From positions 1 to 64,000 of the forward strand of contig CAVYBR010000001.1 of the NCBI GenBank assembly GCA_963766765.1: 64,000 nucleotides of DNA, written 5' to 3'. How positions within the stretch are numbered: the first letter of the stretch is position 1; each line of letters opens with the position of its first letter. This DNA is from JACCQS01 sp963766765 (GTDB lineage Bacteria; Actinomycetota; Actinomycetes; Mycobacteriales; Geodermatophilaceae). The notes below the pieces were generated by a model. That model did not search any database. It was not told the DNA's origin and saw only the letters and a list, made by a program, of their open reading frames with translations. Made by a program: the position numbers and the translations under genes. Positions 32,712-40,902 of this stretch are shown piece by piece.

Positions 32712-33878
32712 TCACGTCGCCTCGACAACCGAGCGATATACCTCCCTCGTGCGGACAGCGATCGCCGGCCAGCCGAACTCCGTCACCGCGCGCTGACGTC
32801 CTGCGCTCCCCATCGCCGCGGCCCGCTGCGAGTCGGTCAGCAGGTCGGTCAGCCGGTCTGCCAAGCCCGCCTCGAAGGCCCGCGGATCCGTACTGTCGTA
32901 ATGGACGAGCAGACCCGTCACGCCGTCGATGACCACCTCGGGGATCCCGCCCACGTCGCTGGCCACGACCGCCGTCCCGCATGCGGCCGCTTCGAGGTTG
33001 ACGATCCCCAGCGGCTCGTACACCGACGGGCAGCAGAAGACGGTGGCGCCGCTGAGGAGGCGGACCACTTCAGGGCGCGGCAGCATTTCCTGGATCCAGA
33101 CGACGCCCGTGCGCTCCCGTTGCAGCGCGGCCACGCCTGCCGCGACCTCCGCCCCGAGTTCGGGTGTGTCCGCTGCGCCGGCGCACAGGATCACCTGCGC
33201 TTCCGGCGGCAGATCGCGGGCGGCGTTGACCAGATGGATGACGCCTTTCTGCCGGGTGATCCGACCGACGAAGATCACGTACGGCCGGTCGGGGTCCACC
33301 CCCCTGGCCAGGAGTGCGGCCGGATCATCGATCGGCGCGTATGCCTCGGCGTCGACGCCGTTGTAGACGACTTGCACCTTGGCCGGATCGAGCTCGGGAT
33401 AGCACTCGAGGATGTCGGCGCGCATGCCGGCGCTCACCGCGATCACCGCGCTCGCCGCCTGGAAGGCAGTCCGCTCGACATAGGAGGAGATCCGATAGCC
33501 GCCGCCGAGCTGTTCGGCCTTCCATGGTCGTCGCGGCTCCAGCGAATGCGCGGTGACGACATGCGGTACGCCGTGCAGCAGCGAACCCACGTGGCCGGCG
33601 AAGTTGGCGTACCAGGTGTGCGAATGCAGCACGTCGCAACCGGCTACCGCGTCGGCAATGGACAGGTCCACCCCGAGGGCCTGCAGAGCCGGGTTGGCTG
33701 CGGCGAGTTCGGCCGGTACGTCGTGCGCGCTGGCATGCGGCCGGGAGGCCCCGAAGCAGTGGACGTCCACTTCCAGGTCGGTGGATGTATGCAGGGCCGC
33801 CACCAGGTGCTCGACATGGACTCCGGCACCGCCGTACACCTCAGGCGGAAACTCCCGGGTCAGGATTCCAACGCGCAC
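32712..33878 (-). CDS. glgM: Glycosyltransferase family 4, alpha-maltose-1-phosphate synthase (GlgM) / glycogen synthase
   Basis: The 388-residue GT4 enzyme begins MRVGILTREFPPEVYGGAGV. It has the acceptor region LHSHTWYANFAGHV, the donor-site FVGRITRQKGVIHLVNAARD, and the E-x7-E motif PSVYEPLGIVNLEAAACGTA. In mycobacteria this family (Rv1212c) uses ADP-glucose and glucose-1-phosphate to make maltose-1-phosphate for the GlgE pathway; it was formerly called GlgA. It is divergent from glgC, which makes its ADP-glucose. The GTG start is 8 nt from a TAGGGT hexamer. Confidence 0.9.
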   Translation of the reverse strand: MRVGILTREFPPEVYGGAGVHVEHLVAALHTSTDLEVDVHCFGASRPHASAHDVPAELAAANPALQALGVDLSIADAVAGCDVLHSHTWYANFAGHVGSLLHGVPHVVTAHSLEPRRPWKAEQLGGGYRISSYVERTAFQAASAVIAVSAGMRADILECYPELDPAKVQVVYNGVDAEAYAPIDDPAALLARGVDPDRPYVIFVGRITRQKGVIHLVNAARDLPPEAQVILCAGAADTPELGAEVAAGVAALQRERTGVVWIQEMLPRPEVVRLLSGATVFCCPSVYEPLGIVNLEAAACGTAVVASDVGGIPEVVIDGVTGLLVHYDSTDPRAFEAGLADRLTDLLTDSQRAAAMGSAGRQRAVTEFGWPAIAVRTREVYRSVVEAT

Positions 33879-33886
33879 GGCTGCCG

Positions 33887-33944
33887 ACCCTATGCCCGTG
33901 CGGGGCTATTTCGGGCTGGATTCGAGGCCGGTTCGGGCTAGATT
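33887..33944. promoter_or_regulatory. Divergent leaderless promoters of glgM and glgC
   Basis: The minus-strand TAGGGT (33887-33892) lies 8 nt from the glgM GTG. The plus-strand TAGATT (33939-33944) lies 6 nt from the glgC ATG. Between them are two near-identical copies of TTCGGGCTRGATTCG (from about 33910 and 33932), which could be a site controlling both genes. Confidence 0.45.
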
Positions 33945-33950
33945 CGGGCC

Positions 33951-35174
33951 ATGGCTGGTGATTCGCGGGTCCTGGGCATCGTGCTCGCGGGCGGCGAGGG
34001 GAAGCGGCTGTGGCCGCTGACCGAGGACCGGGCCAAACCGGCAGTGCCCTTCGGCGGCAACTACCGCCTGGTGGACTTCGTCCTGTCCAACCTCACCAAT
34101 GGCGGATACCTGCGGCTGTGCGTGCTCACGCAGTACAAGAGTCATTCGTTGGACCGGCACATCACGACGACCTGGCGGATGTCGACGCTTCTGGGCAACT
34201 ACATAACGCCAGTACCGGCGCAGCAACGCCTTGGGCCGCGCTGGTTCACCGGCAGTGCTGACGCGATCTACCAGAGTCTCAACCTGGTCTACGACGACGC
34301 GCCGGATCACGTCGTCGTGTTCGGCGCAGACCACGTCTACCGGATGGACCCGCGGCAGATGGTGCAACAACACATCGCCACCGACGCCGGCGTGACGGTC
34401 GCGGGGATTCGCGTCCCCCGTTCGGAGGCATCGCAATTCGGCGTGATCGATACAGATGCCGAGGGACGGATCGAGCGATTCCTGGAGAAGCCGGCCGATC
34501 CTCCGGGTCTGCCGGACAGTCCGGACGAGGTCTTCGCGTCCATGGGCAACTACGTGTTCACCACCGAAGCGCTGCTCGAAGCTCTGCGCGCCGATGCAGC
34601 AGACGAGAACTCGTTGCACGACATGGGCGGCAACATCATCCCGATGCTGACCGAGTCCAAGGCGGCTCGGGTGTACGACTTCAAGGACAACGTCGTTCCC
34701 GGTGAGACCGAGCGGGACCGGGGCTACTGGCGCGACGTCGGAACATTGGACACCTACTACGACGCGCACATGGATCTGGTCTCTGTGCACCCCATCTTCA
34801 ACCTCTACAACCGGCGCTGGCCGATCTTCACCAATCCGCCGCAGCTTCCGCCGGCCAAGTTCGTCGAAGGTGGTCGTGCCGGCGACTCCATCGTCGGGGC
34901 CGGCGTCATCATTTCCGGTGGGTCGGTGAGCGGTTCGGTCATCTCACCCGGCTGTCGGATCGCCCCGGGCAGCGACGTGACCGACAGCGTGCTGATGGAC
35001 AACGTCACGATCGGGGCGGGTGCGGTTGTCCGCCACGCGATTCTGGACAAGAACGTCGTGGTCGCACCCGGCGCTCAGATCGGGGTTGATCCCGTACGCG
35101 ATGCCGAGCGTTTCCACATGTCACCCGGTGGTGTGGTTGTTCTCGGCAAGGGCGCCACCGCTCTCGCTGAGTGA
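33951..35174 (+). CDS. glgC: Glucose-1-phosphate adenylyltransferase
   Basis: GlgC makes ADP-glucose from ATP and glucose-1-phosphate. The 407-residue protein has IVLAGGEGKRLWPLTEDRAK, PAVPFGGNYRLVDFVLSN, VVFGADHVYRMD and RYWRDVGTLDTYYDAHMDL-like (here GYWRDVGTLDTYYDA). It ends with a left-handed beta-helix (VTIGAGAVVRHAILDKNVVV). Length and motifs match actinobacterial GlgC (Rv1213). It supplies substrate for the divergent glgM. Confidence 0.95.
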   Translation: MAGDSRVLGIVLAGGEGKRLWPLTEDRAKPAVPFGGNYRLVDFVLSNLTNGGYLRLCVLTQYKSHSLDRHITTTWRMSTLLGNYITPVPAQQRLGPRWFTGSADAIYQSLNLVYDDAPDHVVVFGADHVYRMDPRQMVQQHIATDAGVTVAGIRVPRSEASQFGVIDTDAEGRIERFLEKPADPPGLPDSPDEVFASMGNYVFTTEALLEALRADAADENSLHDMGGNIIPMLTESKAARVYDFKDNVVPGETERDRGYWRDVGTLDTYYDAHMDLVSVHPIFNLYNRRWPIFTNPPQLPPAKFVEGGRAGDSIVGAGVIISGGSVSGSVISPGCRIAPGSDVTDSVLMDNVTIGAGAVVRHAILDKNVVVAPGAQIGVDPVRDAERFHMSPGGVVVLGKGATALAE

Positions 35175-35196
35175 GCCCGACTCTCGCGGAGTGAGT

Positions 35197-35814
35197 TCAG
35201 GATCGGACGGCGATCAAGAGCCCATCGCCGACGGGCAGTACCGCCGTACGAATGCTCGGATCCGCCCGCAATGCGGCGATCAGGTCGCGCCAGGCGACAG
35301 TGTCAGGGTCGCGGGCTGACTGGTCGGCGATCCGGTCGCGCAGCAGTACGCCATGCCAGGCCAGGATTCCGCCGGGTCGAAGGATCCGCTGCAGGTGACT
35401 CAGGTAGCCCGGGTACTCACGCGCCGTGGCATCGCAGAACACCACGTCGTAACCGCCGTCGGCCAGCCGGGGGAGAACGTCAGAGGCTGAACCGTTGATC
35501 AGCCGAGCCCGCGGAGTTGGGATGTCAGCCTCCGTCAGGGCCGCGCGGGCCGCACGTTGATGCTCCCCGTCGGAATCCACCGACGTCAGCACGCCATCTG
35601 GGCGAATGCCGGCCAGCAACCACAGCGTCGAGACCCCGGCTCCGGTGCCGATCTCGACCACAGCGCGGGCCCGTACGGCGGTGGCCAGGGCAGCCAGCGT
35701 CGTTCCGACTGCCGGGGCGATGGCCGGACAGCCCACCTCAGCAGCGTGCGCCCGAGCACTGGCGATGGGAACCGGCTCGTCGGCGACCATGTCGGCGAAG
35801 TCGGGGACGGACAT
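35197..35814 (-). CDS. O-methyltransferase, Rv1220c-like
   Basis: The 205-residue SAM-dependent methyltransferase of the COMT-like methyltransf_3 family has AVVEIGTGAGVSTLWLLAGI (SAM motif I), LTSVDSDGEHQRAARAALTE and YDVVFCDATAREYPGYLSHL with the metal/active-site Asp. Its substrate is unknown. It is divergent from sigE, as Rv1220c is in mycobacteria. Its ATG is 7 nt from TAGGCT on the minus strand, consistent with a leaderless message. Confidence 0.88.
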   Translation of the reverse strand: MSVPDFADMVADEPVPIASARAHAAEVGCPAIAPAVGTTLAALATAVRARAVVEIGTGAGVSTLWLLAGIRPDGVLTSVDSDGEHQRAARAALTEADIPTPRARLINGSASDVLPRLADGGYDVVFCDATAREYPGYLSHLQRILRPGGILAWHGVLLRDRIADQSARDPDTVAWRDLIAALRADPSIRTAVLPVGDGLLIAVRS

Positions 35815-35821
35815 CGAGGGA

Positions 35822-35857
35822 AGCCTAGAGGGGAACAGGGCGCTGGCTCGGTGCGTT
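35822..35857. promoter_or_regulatory. Overlapping O-methyltransferase -10 and ECF-type sigE promoter
   Basis: On the minus strand TAGGCT (35822-35827) is the -10 of the O-methyltransferase gene. On the plus strand GGAAC (35832-35836), 17 nt, then CGTT (35854-35857) matches the GGAAY-N18-GTT consensus of SigE/SigR/SigH-type ECF factors, suggesting that sigE controls itself. The elements are only a few bases apart. Confidence 0.7.
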
Positions 35858-35866
35858 GTGGTTCAT

Positions 35867-36503
35867 GTGACCCCGACATGGGACCCTGTAGCGGTGAGCG
35901 AGTCCGAGCATGTCGAGACTGCAGCCGAACTGCACGATGCGACGGCGCCGGTTGAGGCGGGTCTGAACGCCACCTCAGGCTGGGTTCCGCCCACCTGGGA
36001 TGAGGTCGTCCGGCAACACTCCGCGCGGGTCTACCGCCTGGCCTACCGGCTGTCCGGCAACGCGCAGGACGCCGAGGATCTCACCCAGGAGACCTTCGTA
36101 CGGGTGTTTCGTTCTCTGGCCAACTATCAGCCCGGCACGTTCGAGGGCTGGCTGCACCGGATCACCACCAACCTCTTCCTGGACATGGTCAGGCGCCGCC
36201 AGCGCGTGCGGTTCGAGGCACTCCCGGACGACGCCGAGCGCCTGCCAAGCACCGGGCCGACCCCTGAGCAGGTCTACGCGGATACGCATTTCGACCCTCA
36301 GGTGCAGGCCGCGCTTGGACGCCCTGACCCCTGAGTTCCGCGTACCGGTGGTGCTTTGTGACATCGAAGGCCTGACCTACGAGGAGATCGCGGCAACCCT
36401 CGACATCAAACTGGGTACGGTCCGCAGCCGCATTCACCGCGGGCGAGTCCAGCTCCGAGCCGCTCTCGCGCATCTCGCGCCCGGCCGGGTGAGGACAGCA
36501 TGA
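35867..36503 (+). CDS. sigE: ECF RNA polymerase sigma factor SigE, with a one-base frameshift
   Basis: Extracytoplasmic-stress sigma factor. Region 2 reads VVRQHSARVYRLAYRLSGNA and QDAEDLTQETFVRVFRSLAN; region 4 reads FRVPVVLCDIEGLTYEEIAA and LGTVRSRIHRGRVQLRAALA. Between them, at about 36,310, one extra base (GCGCTTGGACGCC in place of GCGCTGGACGCC) breaks the frame after QVQAAL, so regions 2 and 4 lie in different frames. Intact anti-sigma, htrA and tatB genes and a good promoter suggest a sequencing error. The start is GTG 35867, just downstream of the ECF -10; GTG 35894 is an alternative. The stop overlaps rseA as ATGA. Confidence 0.85.
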
Positions 36504-36907
36504 GCTGGTCAGAGATGCACCTGGCGACCGAGGCGATGGCGGCCCTGGTCGACAACGAACTCTCCGGCGGCGCCGCCGCGCGGGCTCGCCTGCACCTGGA
36601 GCGCTGCACCGAATGTGCTGCCGCGGTACGGGCACAGGCCGAGGCCAAGACCGCCCTGTTCGCCTCTGCCGGTCCCATGCTTCCGGCGACCTTGCTTTCC
36701 CGGCTCGCCGAGATCCCGTTTACTGCTGAAATGGCACCGGGAATGAACGATGGAGTGCTGGCCCTGCAGGGCGGCTCCTTGATGTTCGGTTCCTCGACGA
36801 CGACGACGACGAGAGGCGACGGCGACGCCGGCGACCCAGCCGCAGTCCCCGACCCAGGCTTCCACGACCAGCAGCGGGCGCGGGCTCTTCCGGCTTCGCT
36901 GACCTGA
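36500..36907 (+). CDS. rseA: Zinc-finger anti-sigma factor RseA
   Basis: This 135-residue soluble protein has the ZAS/zf-HC2 signature with HLERCTECAAAV (H-x3-C-x2-C) preceded by ALVDNELSGGAAARARLHLE. It would bind and hold SigE until stress triggers its release. No TM helix is visible, as in mycobacterial RseA, where degradation rather than membrane proteolysis frees the factor. The C-terminus is low complexity. It is coupled to sigE by ATGA. Confidence 0.85.
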   Translation: MSWSEMHLATEAMAALVDNELSGGAAARARLHLERCTECAAAVRAQAEAKTALFASAGPMLPATLLSRLAEIPFTAEMAPGMNDGVLALQGGSLMFGSSTTTTTRGDGDAGDPAAVPDPGFHDQQRARALPASLT

Positions 36908-36988
36908 GCTGACCCGCCACAGCGACCCGCCACGGCGGCGGCCACGCACCTGACGCGGACTTCACGGCGAGTCAGCGAAGGTGGGCGA

Positions 36989-38494
36989 GTGGAGCAGCCA
37001 CCCGGAGACACCGACCCGCGACCGGCTGCGTCAGCTCTGGTGATCCCGCCCGATCCTGAGCAGGCCGCCGTTTTCGGCCGCCCCGCCCACGCCAGCCGCG
37101 AGGAATCCTTCAGCTCCGACCGACCTCGGCTGATGGAGCGACGCGATCCCGCGAAGCTGCCGCCGCCGGAACTCCTGGCCCGGGCCTTCGGCCGGCCCAG
37201 TCCCGGACACCCGAGCCTGGGCCGGGCACCGGGCAGCTCCGAACCGCTGCGCCGCCGCAGGCCACTTGCCTGGTGGAAGGCCGACGCGGCCAAGGACCCG
37301 TGGCGCGACCCGCAGTCCGCCTCGACTCTGGGCGGCGGTGCTGCCTACGACGAGGACGAGGACCCCGACGCCGTCATCAAGACCGACGCCAAGGGTCGTT
37401 CCCGGATCAAGCTCCGCGACATCCCGATCCGACTGGCGATCCTCGGCGTCGTCTTCGCTGTCGTGCTCGGGGCGGCTGCGGGTGCGGCCGGCTTCCTGCT
37501 GACCAAGCAGGCCGGCGAGTCGCCGCTGTTCAAGCCCGGCGCACAGCTCACCGCGATAGAGGGTGCGGTCAACCGCGAACCAGGCTCGATCTCGGATATC
37601 GCCAATCGCGTGCTTCCTGCGGTCGTGTCGATCGAAGTCACCTTCGGCGACCTCGGTGGGACGGGCTCCGGCGTGGTCGTCGAGGAGGACGGCTACATCC
37701 TGACGAACAACCACGTCATCTCCGGTGCCGTCGACAATCCCGACTCGACGCTGCGGGTCGTCTTCTCGGACTCCTCGACCTCCGACGCGCGCATCGTGGG
37801 TCGCGATCCAGCCAGCGACCTGGCAGTCCTGAAGGTCGAGAAGCCCGGCCTTGCGGTCGCAAGCCTCGGATCCTCCGATGACGTCGTCGTCGGTGACCCA
37901 GTGGTCGCGATCGGGTCTCCCCTGGGACTGGCCGGGACCGTCACCACAGGCATTGTCAGTGCCCTCGATCGGCCGGTCAGGTTGGCGGGGGAGGGCACTG
38001 ACACCGAGGCAGTCATCAGCGCGATCCAGACCGATGCCGCGGTCAACCCCGGCAACTCCGGTGGTGCGCTGGTGGACGGCTCCGGAGCTGTGATCGGAAT
38101 CAACACCGCGATCGCCAGCCTCAGCGGAGGGGGAGGTCAGGGCGGCAGCATCGGTCTGGGTTTCGCGATCCCCATCGACACAGCCCGCTCGATCGGCGAG
38201 CAGTTGATCAGCACCGGCACAGCCGTGCATGCCTCGCTCGGCGTCAACAGTCAGACCGTGACCGACGGGGAGCGTGACGGCGCCCAAGTCAACAACGTCG
38301 AACCTGGCGGCCCGGCGGATACCGCGGGGATCCAGGAAGCCGATGTGATCATCGCGATCGGCGACCGCGAGATCCGCAGTTCGGAAGAGTTGGTCGTCGT
38401 CGTGGATTCGTACGAGCCCGGCGACACGATCACCATCGAATTCGTCCGCGGCAACGATTCCCAGACCGTGGAAGCCGTGCTCGTCCGCGCCTGA
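36989..38494 (+). CDS. htrA: HtrA/DegP-like membrane-anchored serine protease
   Basis: The 501-residue protein has a ~145-residue Pro/Arg-rich cytoplasmic tail, one TM helix (LAILGVVFAVVLGAAAGAAG), then a trypsin-like domain outside the membrane. The catalytic residues are His242 (LTNNHVISG), Asp277 (DPASDLAVLKV) and Ser357 (VNPGNSGGALVDG). The C-terminal PDZ domain reads VNNVEPGGPADTAGIQEADV. It degrades or refolds misfolded envelope proteins. The GTG start follows GAAGGTGG. Its position after sigE-rseA matches Rv1223. Confidence 0.94.
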   Translation: MEQPPGDTDPRPAASALVIPPDPEQAAVFGRPAHASREESFSSDRPRLMERRDPAKLPPPELLARAFGRPSPGHPSLGRAPGSSEPLRRRRPLAWWKADAAKDPWRDPQSASTLGGGAAYDEDEDPDAVIKTDAKGRSRIKLRDIPIRLAILGVVFAVVLGAAAGAAGFLLTKQAGESPLFKPGAQLTAIEGAVNREPGSISDIANRVLPAVVSIEVTFGDLGGTGSGVVVEEDGYILTNNHVISGAVDNPDSTLRVVFSDSSTSDARIVGRDPASDLAVLKVEKPGLAVASLGSSDDVVVGDPVVAIGSPLGLAGTVTTGIVSALDRPVRLAGEGTDTEAVISAIQTDAAVNPGNSGGALVDGSGAVIGINTAIASLSGGGGQGGSIGLGFAIPIDTARSIGEQLISTGTAVHASLGVNSQTVTDGERDGAQVNNVEPGGPADTAGIQEADVIIAIGDREIRSSEELVVVVDSYEPGDTITIEFVRGNDSQTVEAVLVRA

Positions 38495-38690
38495 CCAATC
38501 CGCGCGAACTCTGCAGCCGAACACTGACCGACGACGAGCGTCGCCGGATCTGGGCCGCGGGGATACATTTGGGCTCGGTCGACCGGCCAGACCGGGCCCC
38601 AAACCGGCTCGGACTGCGTCGGGATGAGCGACCAAGGGCGGAGCCACAGCCGCCTTGGTGCGGGTCGGGATGTGGGGAGGGCAGGCTGAG

Positions 38691-39098
38691 GTGTTCGACT
38701 CGATCGGGTTGAGCGAGATCATGGTGCTGCTGCTCGGCGCCCTGTTCATCTTCGGCCCCGATCGGCTGCCCGGCCTTGCCCGTGATGCGGCCGGCGCTCT
38801 GAAGCGCTTACGGCAGACCGTCACCGGAGCTCGAGGCCAGATCCACGAACAGCTCGGCCCCGAGTTCGATCACCTCCGCGAGGTCGACCTGCGCTCGCTG
38901 AATCCGAAGACGTTCATCCGCAAGCACCTTCTGGAAGACGAGCCGTCTCCGACCATCCACCGCCGTTCCTCGGGCGGGGCGGGTTCGCGCCGTTCGAACA
39001 GCGGCGGGACATCGTCACCCGGAGCTTCCGTGGCGGTCGCCGAAGCCACCGTTGCGAAGTACCGGGTAGAGCCCCCCTTCGACGCGGAGGCGACTTAG
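38691..39098 (+). CDS. tatB: Sec-independent translocase subunit TatB
   Basis: The 135-residue protein has a short N-terminal TM helix SIGLSEIMVLLLGALFIFGP with the Glu and the FGP hinge, then an amphipathic helix (LARDAAGALKRLRQTVTGAR) typical of TatB. The tail is Ser/Gly-rich. It binds twin-arginine signal peptides with TatC. GTG 38691, after GGGAGGG, gives the conserved VFDSIGLSE start; the open frame extends 12 codons further. Its stop overlaps the convergent mrp stop. Confidence 0.9.
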   Translation: MFDSIGLSEIMVLLLGALFIFGPDRLPGLARDAAGALKRLRQTVTGARGQIHEQLGPEFDHLREVDLRSLNPKTFIRKHLLEDEPSPTIHRRSSGGAGSRRSNSGGTSSPGASVAVAEATVAKYRVEPPFDAEAT

Positions 39099-40243
39099 CG
39101 CCGGACCGGCGTGAGTCCCAACGTCCGCCCGACCAGCCCGCGGGCGCGAACGCTCAAGGCGTCAGCAACCGTGCGCAGGGCCTTGGCAGCAGCCGAATCG
39201 GGCTGGCTGAGAACCAGCGGAATCCCCGAGTCGCCGGACTCGCGTAACGCCGGGTCGAGCGGGATCTGCCCCAGCAACGGCACCGGTACGCCGAGCAGCT
39301 GGCTGAGCTTGTCGGCCACCTGCTGACCGCCGCCGGAACCGAAGAGATCCATCCGGCTGCCGTCGGGTAGGTCGAGCCACGACATGTTCTCGACGACGCC
39401 GACGATGTGCTGGTGGGTCTGGGTCGCGATGGCACCGGCTCGTTCGGCCACCTCGGCGGCCGCCTGCTGCGGCGTGGTGACGACGAGGATCTCTGCGCTC
39501 GGGACGAGCTGGGCCACGGAGATGGCCACATCCCCGGTGCCGGGCGGCAGGTCCATGAGGAGGACGTCGAGGTCGCCCCAGTGCACGTCGGCCAGGAACT
39601 GCTGTAACGCTCGGTGCAGCATCGGACCCCGCCAGATAACCGGGGTGTTCCCCTTGGTGAACATTCCGATCGAGATCACCCGGATCCCGTACGACTGCGG
39701 TGGCATGATCATTTCTTCGACCTGCGTGGGGCGGCCCTCGACGCCGAGCATCCGCGGGATCGAGTGACCGTAGATATCCGCGTCCACGACGCCCACCGAC
39801 AACCCCCGCTCGGCCATGGCTGCTGCGAGGTTGACCGTGACGCTGGACTTGCCGACGCCGCCCTTCCCGGACGCGACGGCATACACCCGGGTCAGCGAGC
39901 CGGGCTTGGCGAATGGGATCTCCGGCTCCGCGGCGTCGCTCCCGCGTACCTTCTTGCGTAATTCCTGGCGCTGTTCGTCACTCATGACATCGAGTTCGAC
40001 CACGACCGAGCTGACGTCGGGGACGGCTGTCACCGCACTCGTCACGCGGTCAGTGATCGTCTGTTTCATGGGGCAACCGGCCACCGTCAACCACACCTGG
40101 ATCAACACCGCGCCGTCGTCACCACCGATGCCGCGCTGGATGCTTTTGATCATGCCCAGCTCGGTCATCGGCTTGCCGATCTCCGGGTCGTCGACCGTGG
40201 CCAGGGCAGCCTCGATCTGCTTGAGATCGGGCTGAGCGCTCAT
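39095..40243 (-). CDS. mrp: Mrp/ApbC-type P-loop ATPase, Fe-S cluster carrier
   Basis: The 382-residue protein has an N-terminal MIP18/DUF59 domain (TVDDPEIGKPMTELGMIKSI, TVAGCPMKQTITDRV) and a C-terminal ApbC/NBP35 ATPase. The deviant Walker A is VASGKGGVGKSSVTVNLAAA; VDADIYGHSIPRMLG and LLMDLPPGTGDVAISVAQL follow. The paired CxxC seen in many Mrp proteins after NMSW is replaced by LPDGSRMDLFGSGGG, a feature common in actinobacteria. It probably inserts or carries Fe-S clusters. Position matches Rv1229c. Confidence 0.93.
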   Translation of the reverse strand: MSAQPDLKQIEAALATVDDPEIGKPMTELGMIKSIQRGIGGDDGAVLIQVWLTVAGCPMKQTITDRVTSAVTAVPDVSSVVVELDVMSDEQRQELRKKVRGSDAAEPEIPFAKPGSLTRVYAVASGKGGVGKSSVTVNLAAAMAERGLSVGVVDADIYGHSIPRMLGVEGRPTQVEEMIMPPQSYGIRVISIGMFTKGNTPVIWRGPMLHRALQQFLADVHWGDLDVLLMDLPPGTGDVAISVAQLVPSAEILVVTTPQQAAAEVAERAGAIATQTHQHIVGVVENMSWLDLPDGSRMDLFGSGGGQQVADKLSQLLGVPVPLLGQIPLDPALRESGDSGIPLVLSQPDSAAAKALRTVADALSVRARGLVGRTLGLTPVRR

Positions 40244-40323
40244 GGTTGATCGACCCCTCGGAACATCTGGATGGTCCCTCCATCGTAGGCGGAGCAGTCT
40301 GGGAGATACTCCGCAGTCGGCGC

Positions 40324-40329
40324 TAGGGT
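40324..40329 (+). promoter_or_regulatory. -10 hexamer for a leaderless MarR transcript
   Basis: TAGGGT lies 7 nt before the ATG at 40337, with no Shine-Dalgarno. Confidence 0.45.
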
Positions 40330-40336
40330 TGGACCG

Positions 40337-40861
40337 ATGACTGACGGCGTCGAGTCGCGCTCAGCGGCAGTGGCGACCCGCCCGGATCCGGCCGCGATCG
40401 CTTCCTGGCGGGTGTTCCTGCGTGCGCACGCCGTGGTGACCCGGCGGCTCGAAGCCGAACTGCTCGAAGAACACGATCTTCCGCTGGGCTCATACGACGT
40501 CCTGGTCCAACTCGTCGATGCCCCTGGACGTCGGTTACGGATGACCGAGTTGGCAAGTGCAGTGCTGCTGTCCCGTTCCGGGGTCTCGCGGTTGGTTGAT
40601 CGAATGCAGCGAGAGGGACTCGTCAGCCGGGAGGCGGCCACCGAGGACGGGCGCGGCATGTATGCCGTCCTGCAACCAGCCGGGTTGGCTCGGCTACGCA
40701 CGGCGGCGCCGACCCACCTCCGTGGGGTCGCCGAGCACATGATCAGCAAGTTCACCGCGCAGGAGCTGGACGACCTTCGCGCGTTATTGGACCGGTTGTG
40801 TGACACGCCAATCGCCCCGCATCAACTCACAGCCACCCTCGACGACGACCCACAAGCGTGA
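40337..40861 (+). CDS. MarR-family transcriptional regulator
   Basis: The 174-residue winged-helix protein has the dimer helix ASWRVFLRAHAVVTRRLEAE, recognition region LRMTELASAVLLSRSGVSRL followed by VDRMQREGLVSREAATEDGR, and wing RGMYAVLQPAGLARLRTA. Ligand and targets are unknown; it is on the same strand as the amidase gene, 41 nt away. Divergent mrp starts 93 nt upstream, so the shared region could hold an operator. Confidence 0.88.
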   Translation: MTDGVESRSAAVATRPDPAAIASWRVFLRAHAVVTRRLEAELLEEHDLPLGSYDVLVQLVDAPGRRLRMTELASAVLLSRSGVSRLVDRMQREGLVSREAATEDGRGMYAVLQPAGLARLRTAAPTHLRGVAEHMISKFTAQELDDLRALLDRLCDTPIAPHQLTATLDDDPQA

Positions 40862-40902
40862 ACCGCGGCGCGGACGCGCTCCGATAGGCCCGGGGAGGTT
40901 GA

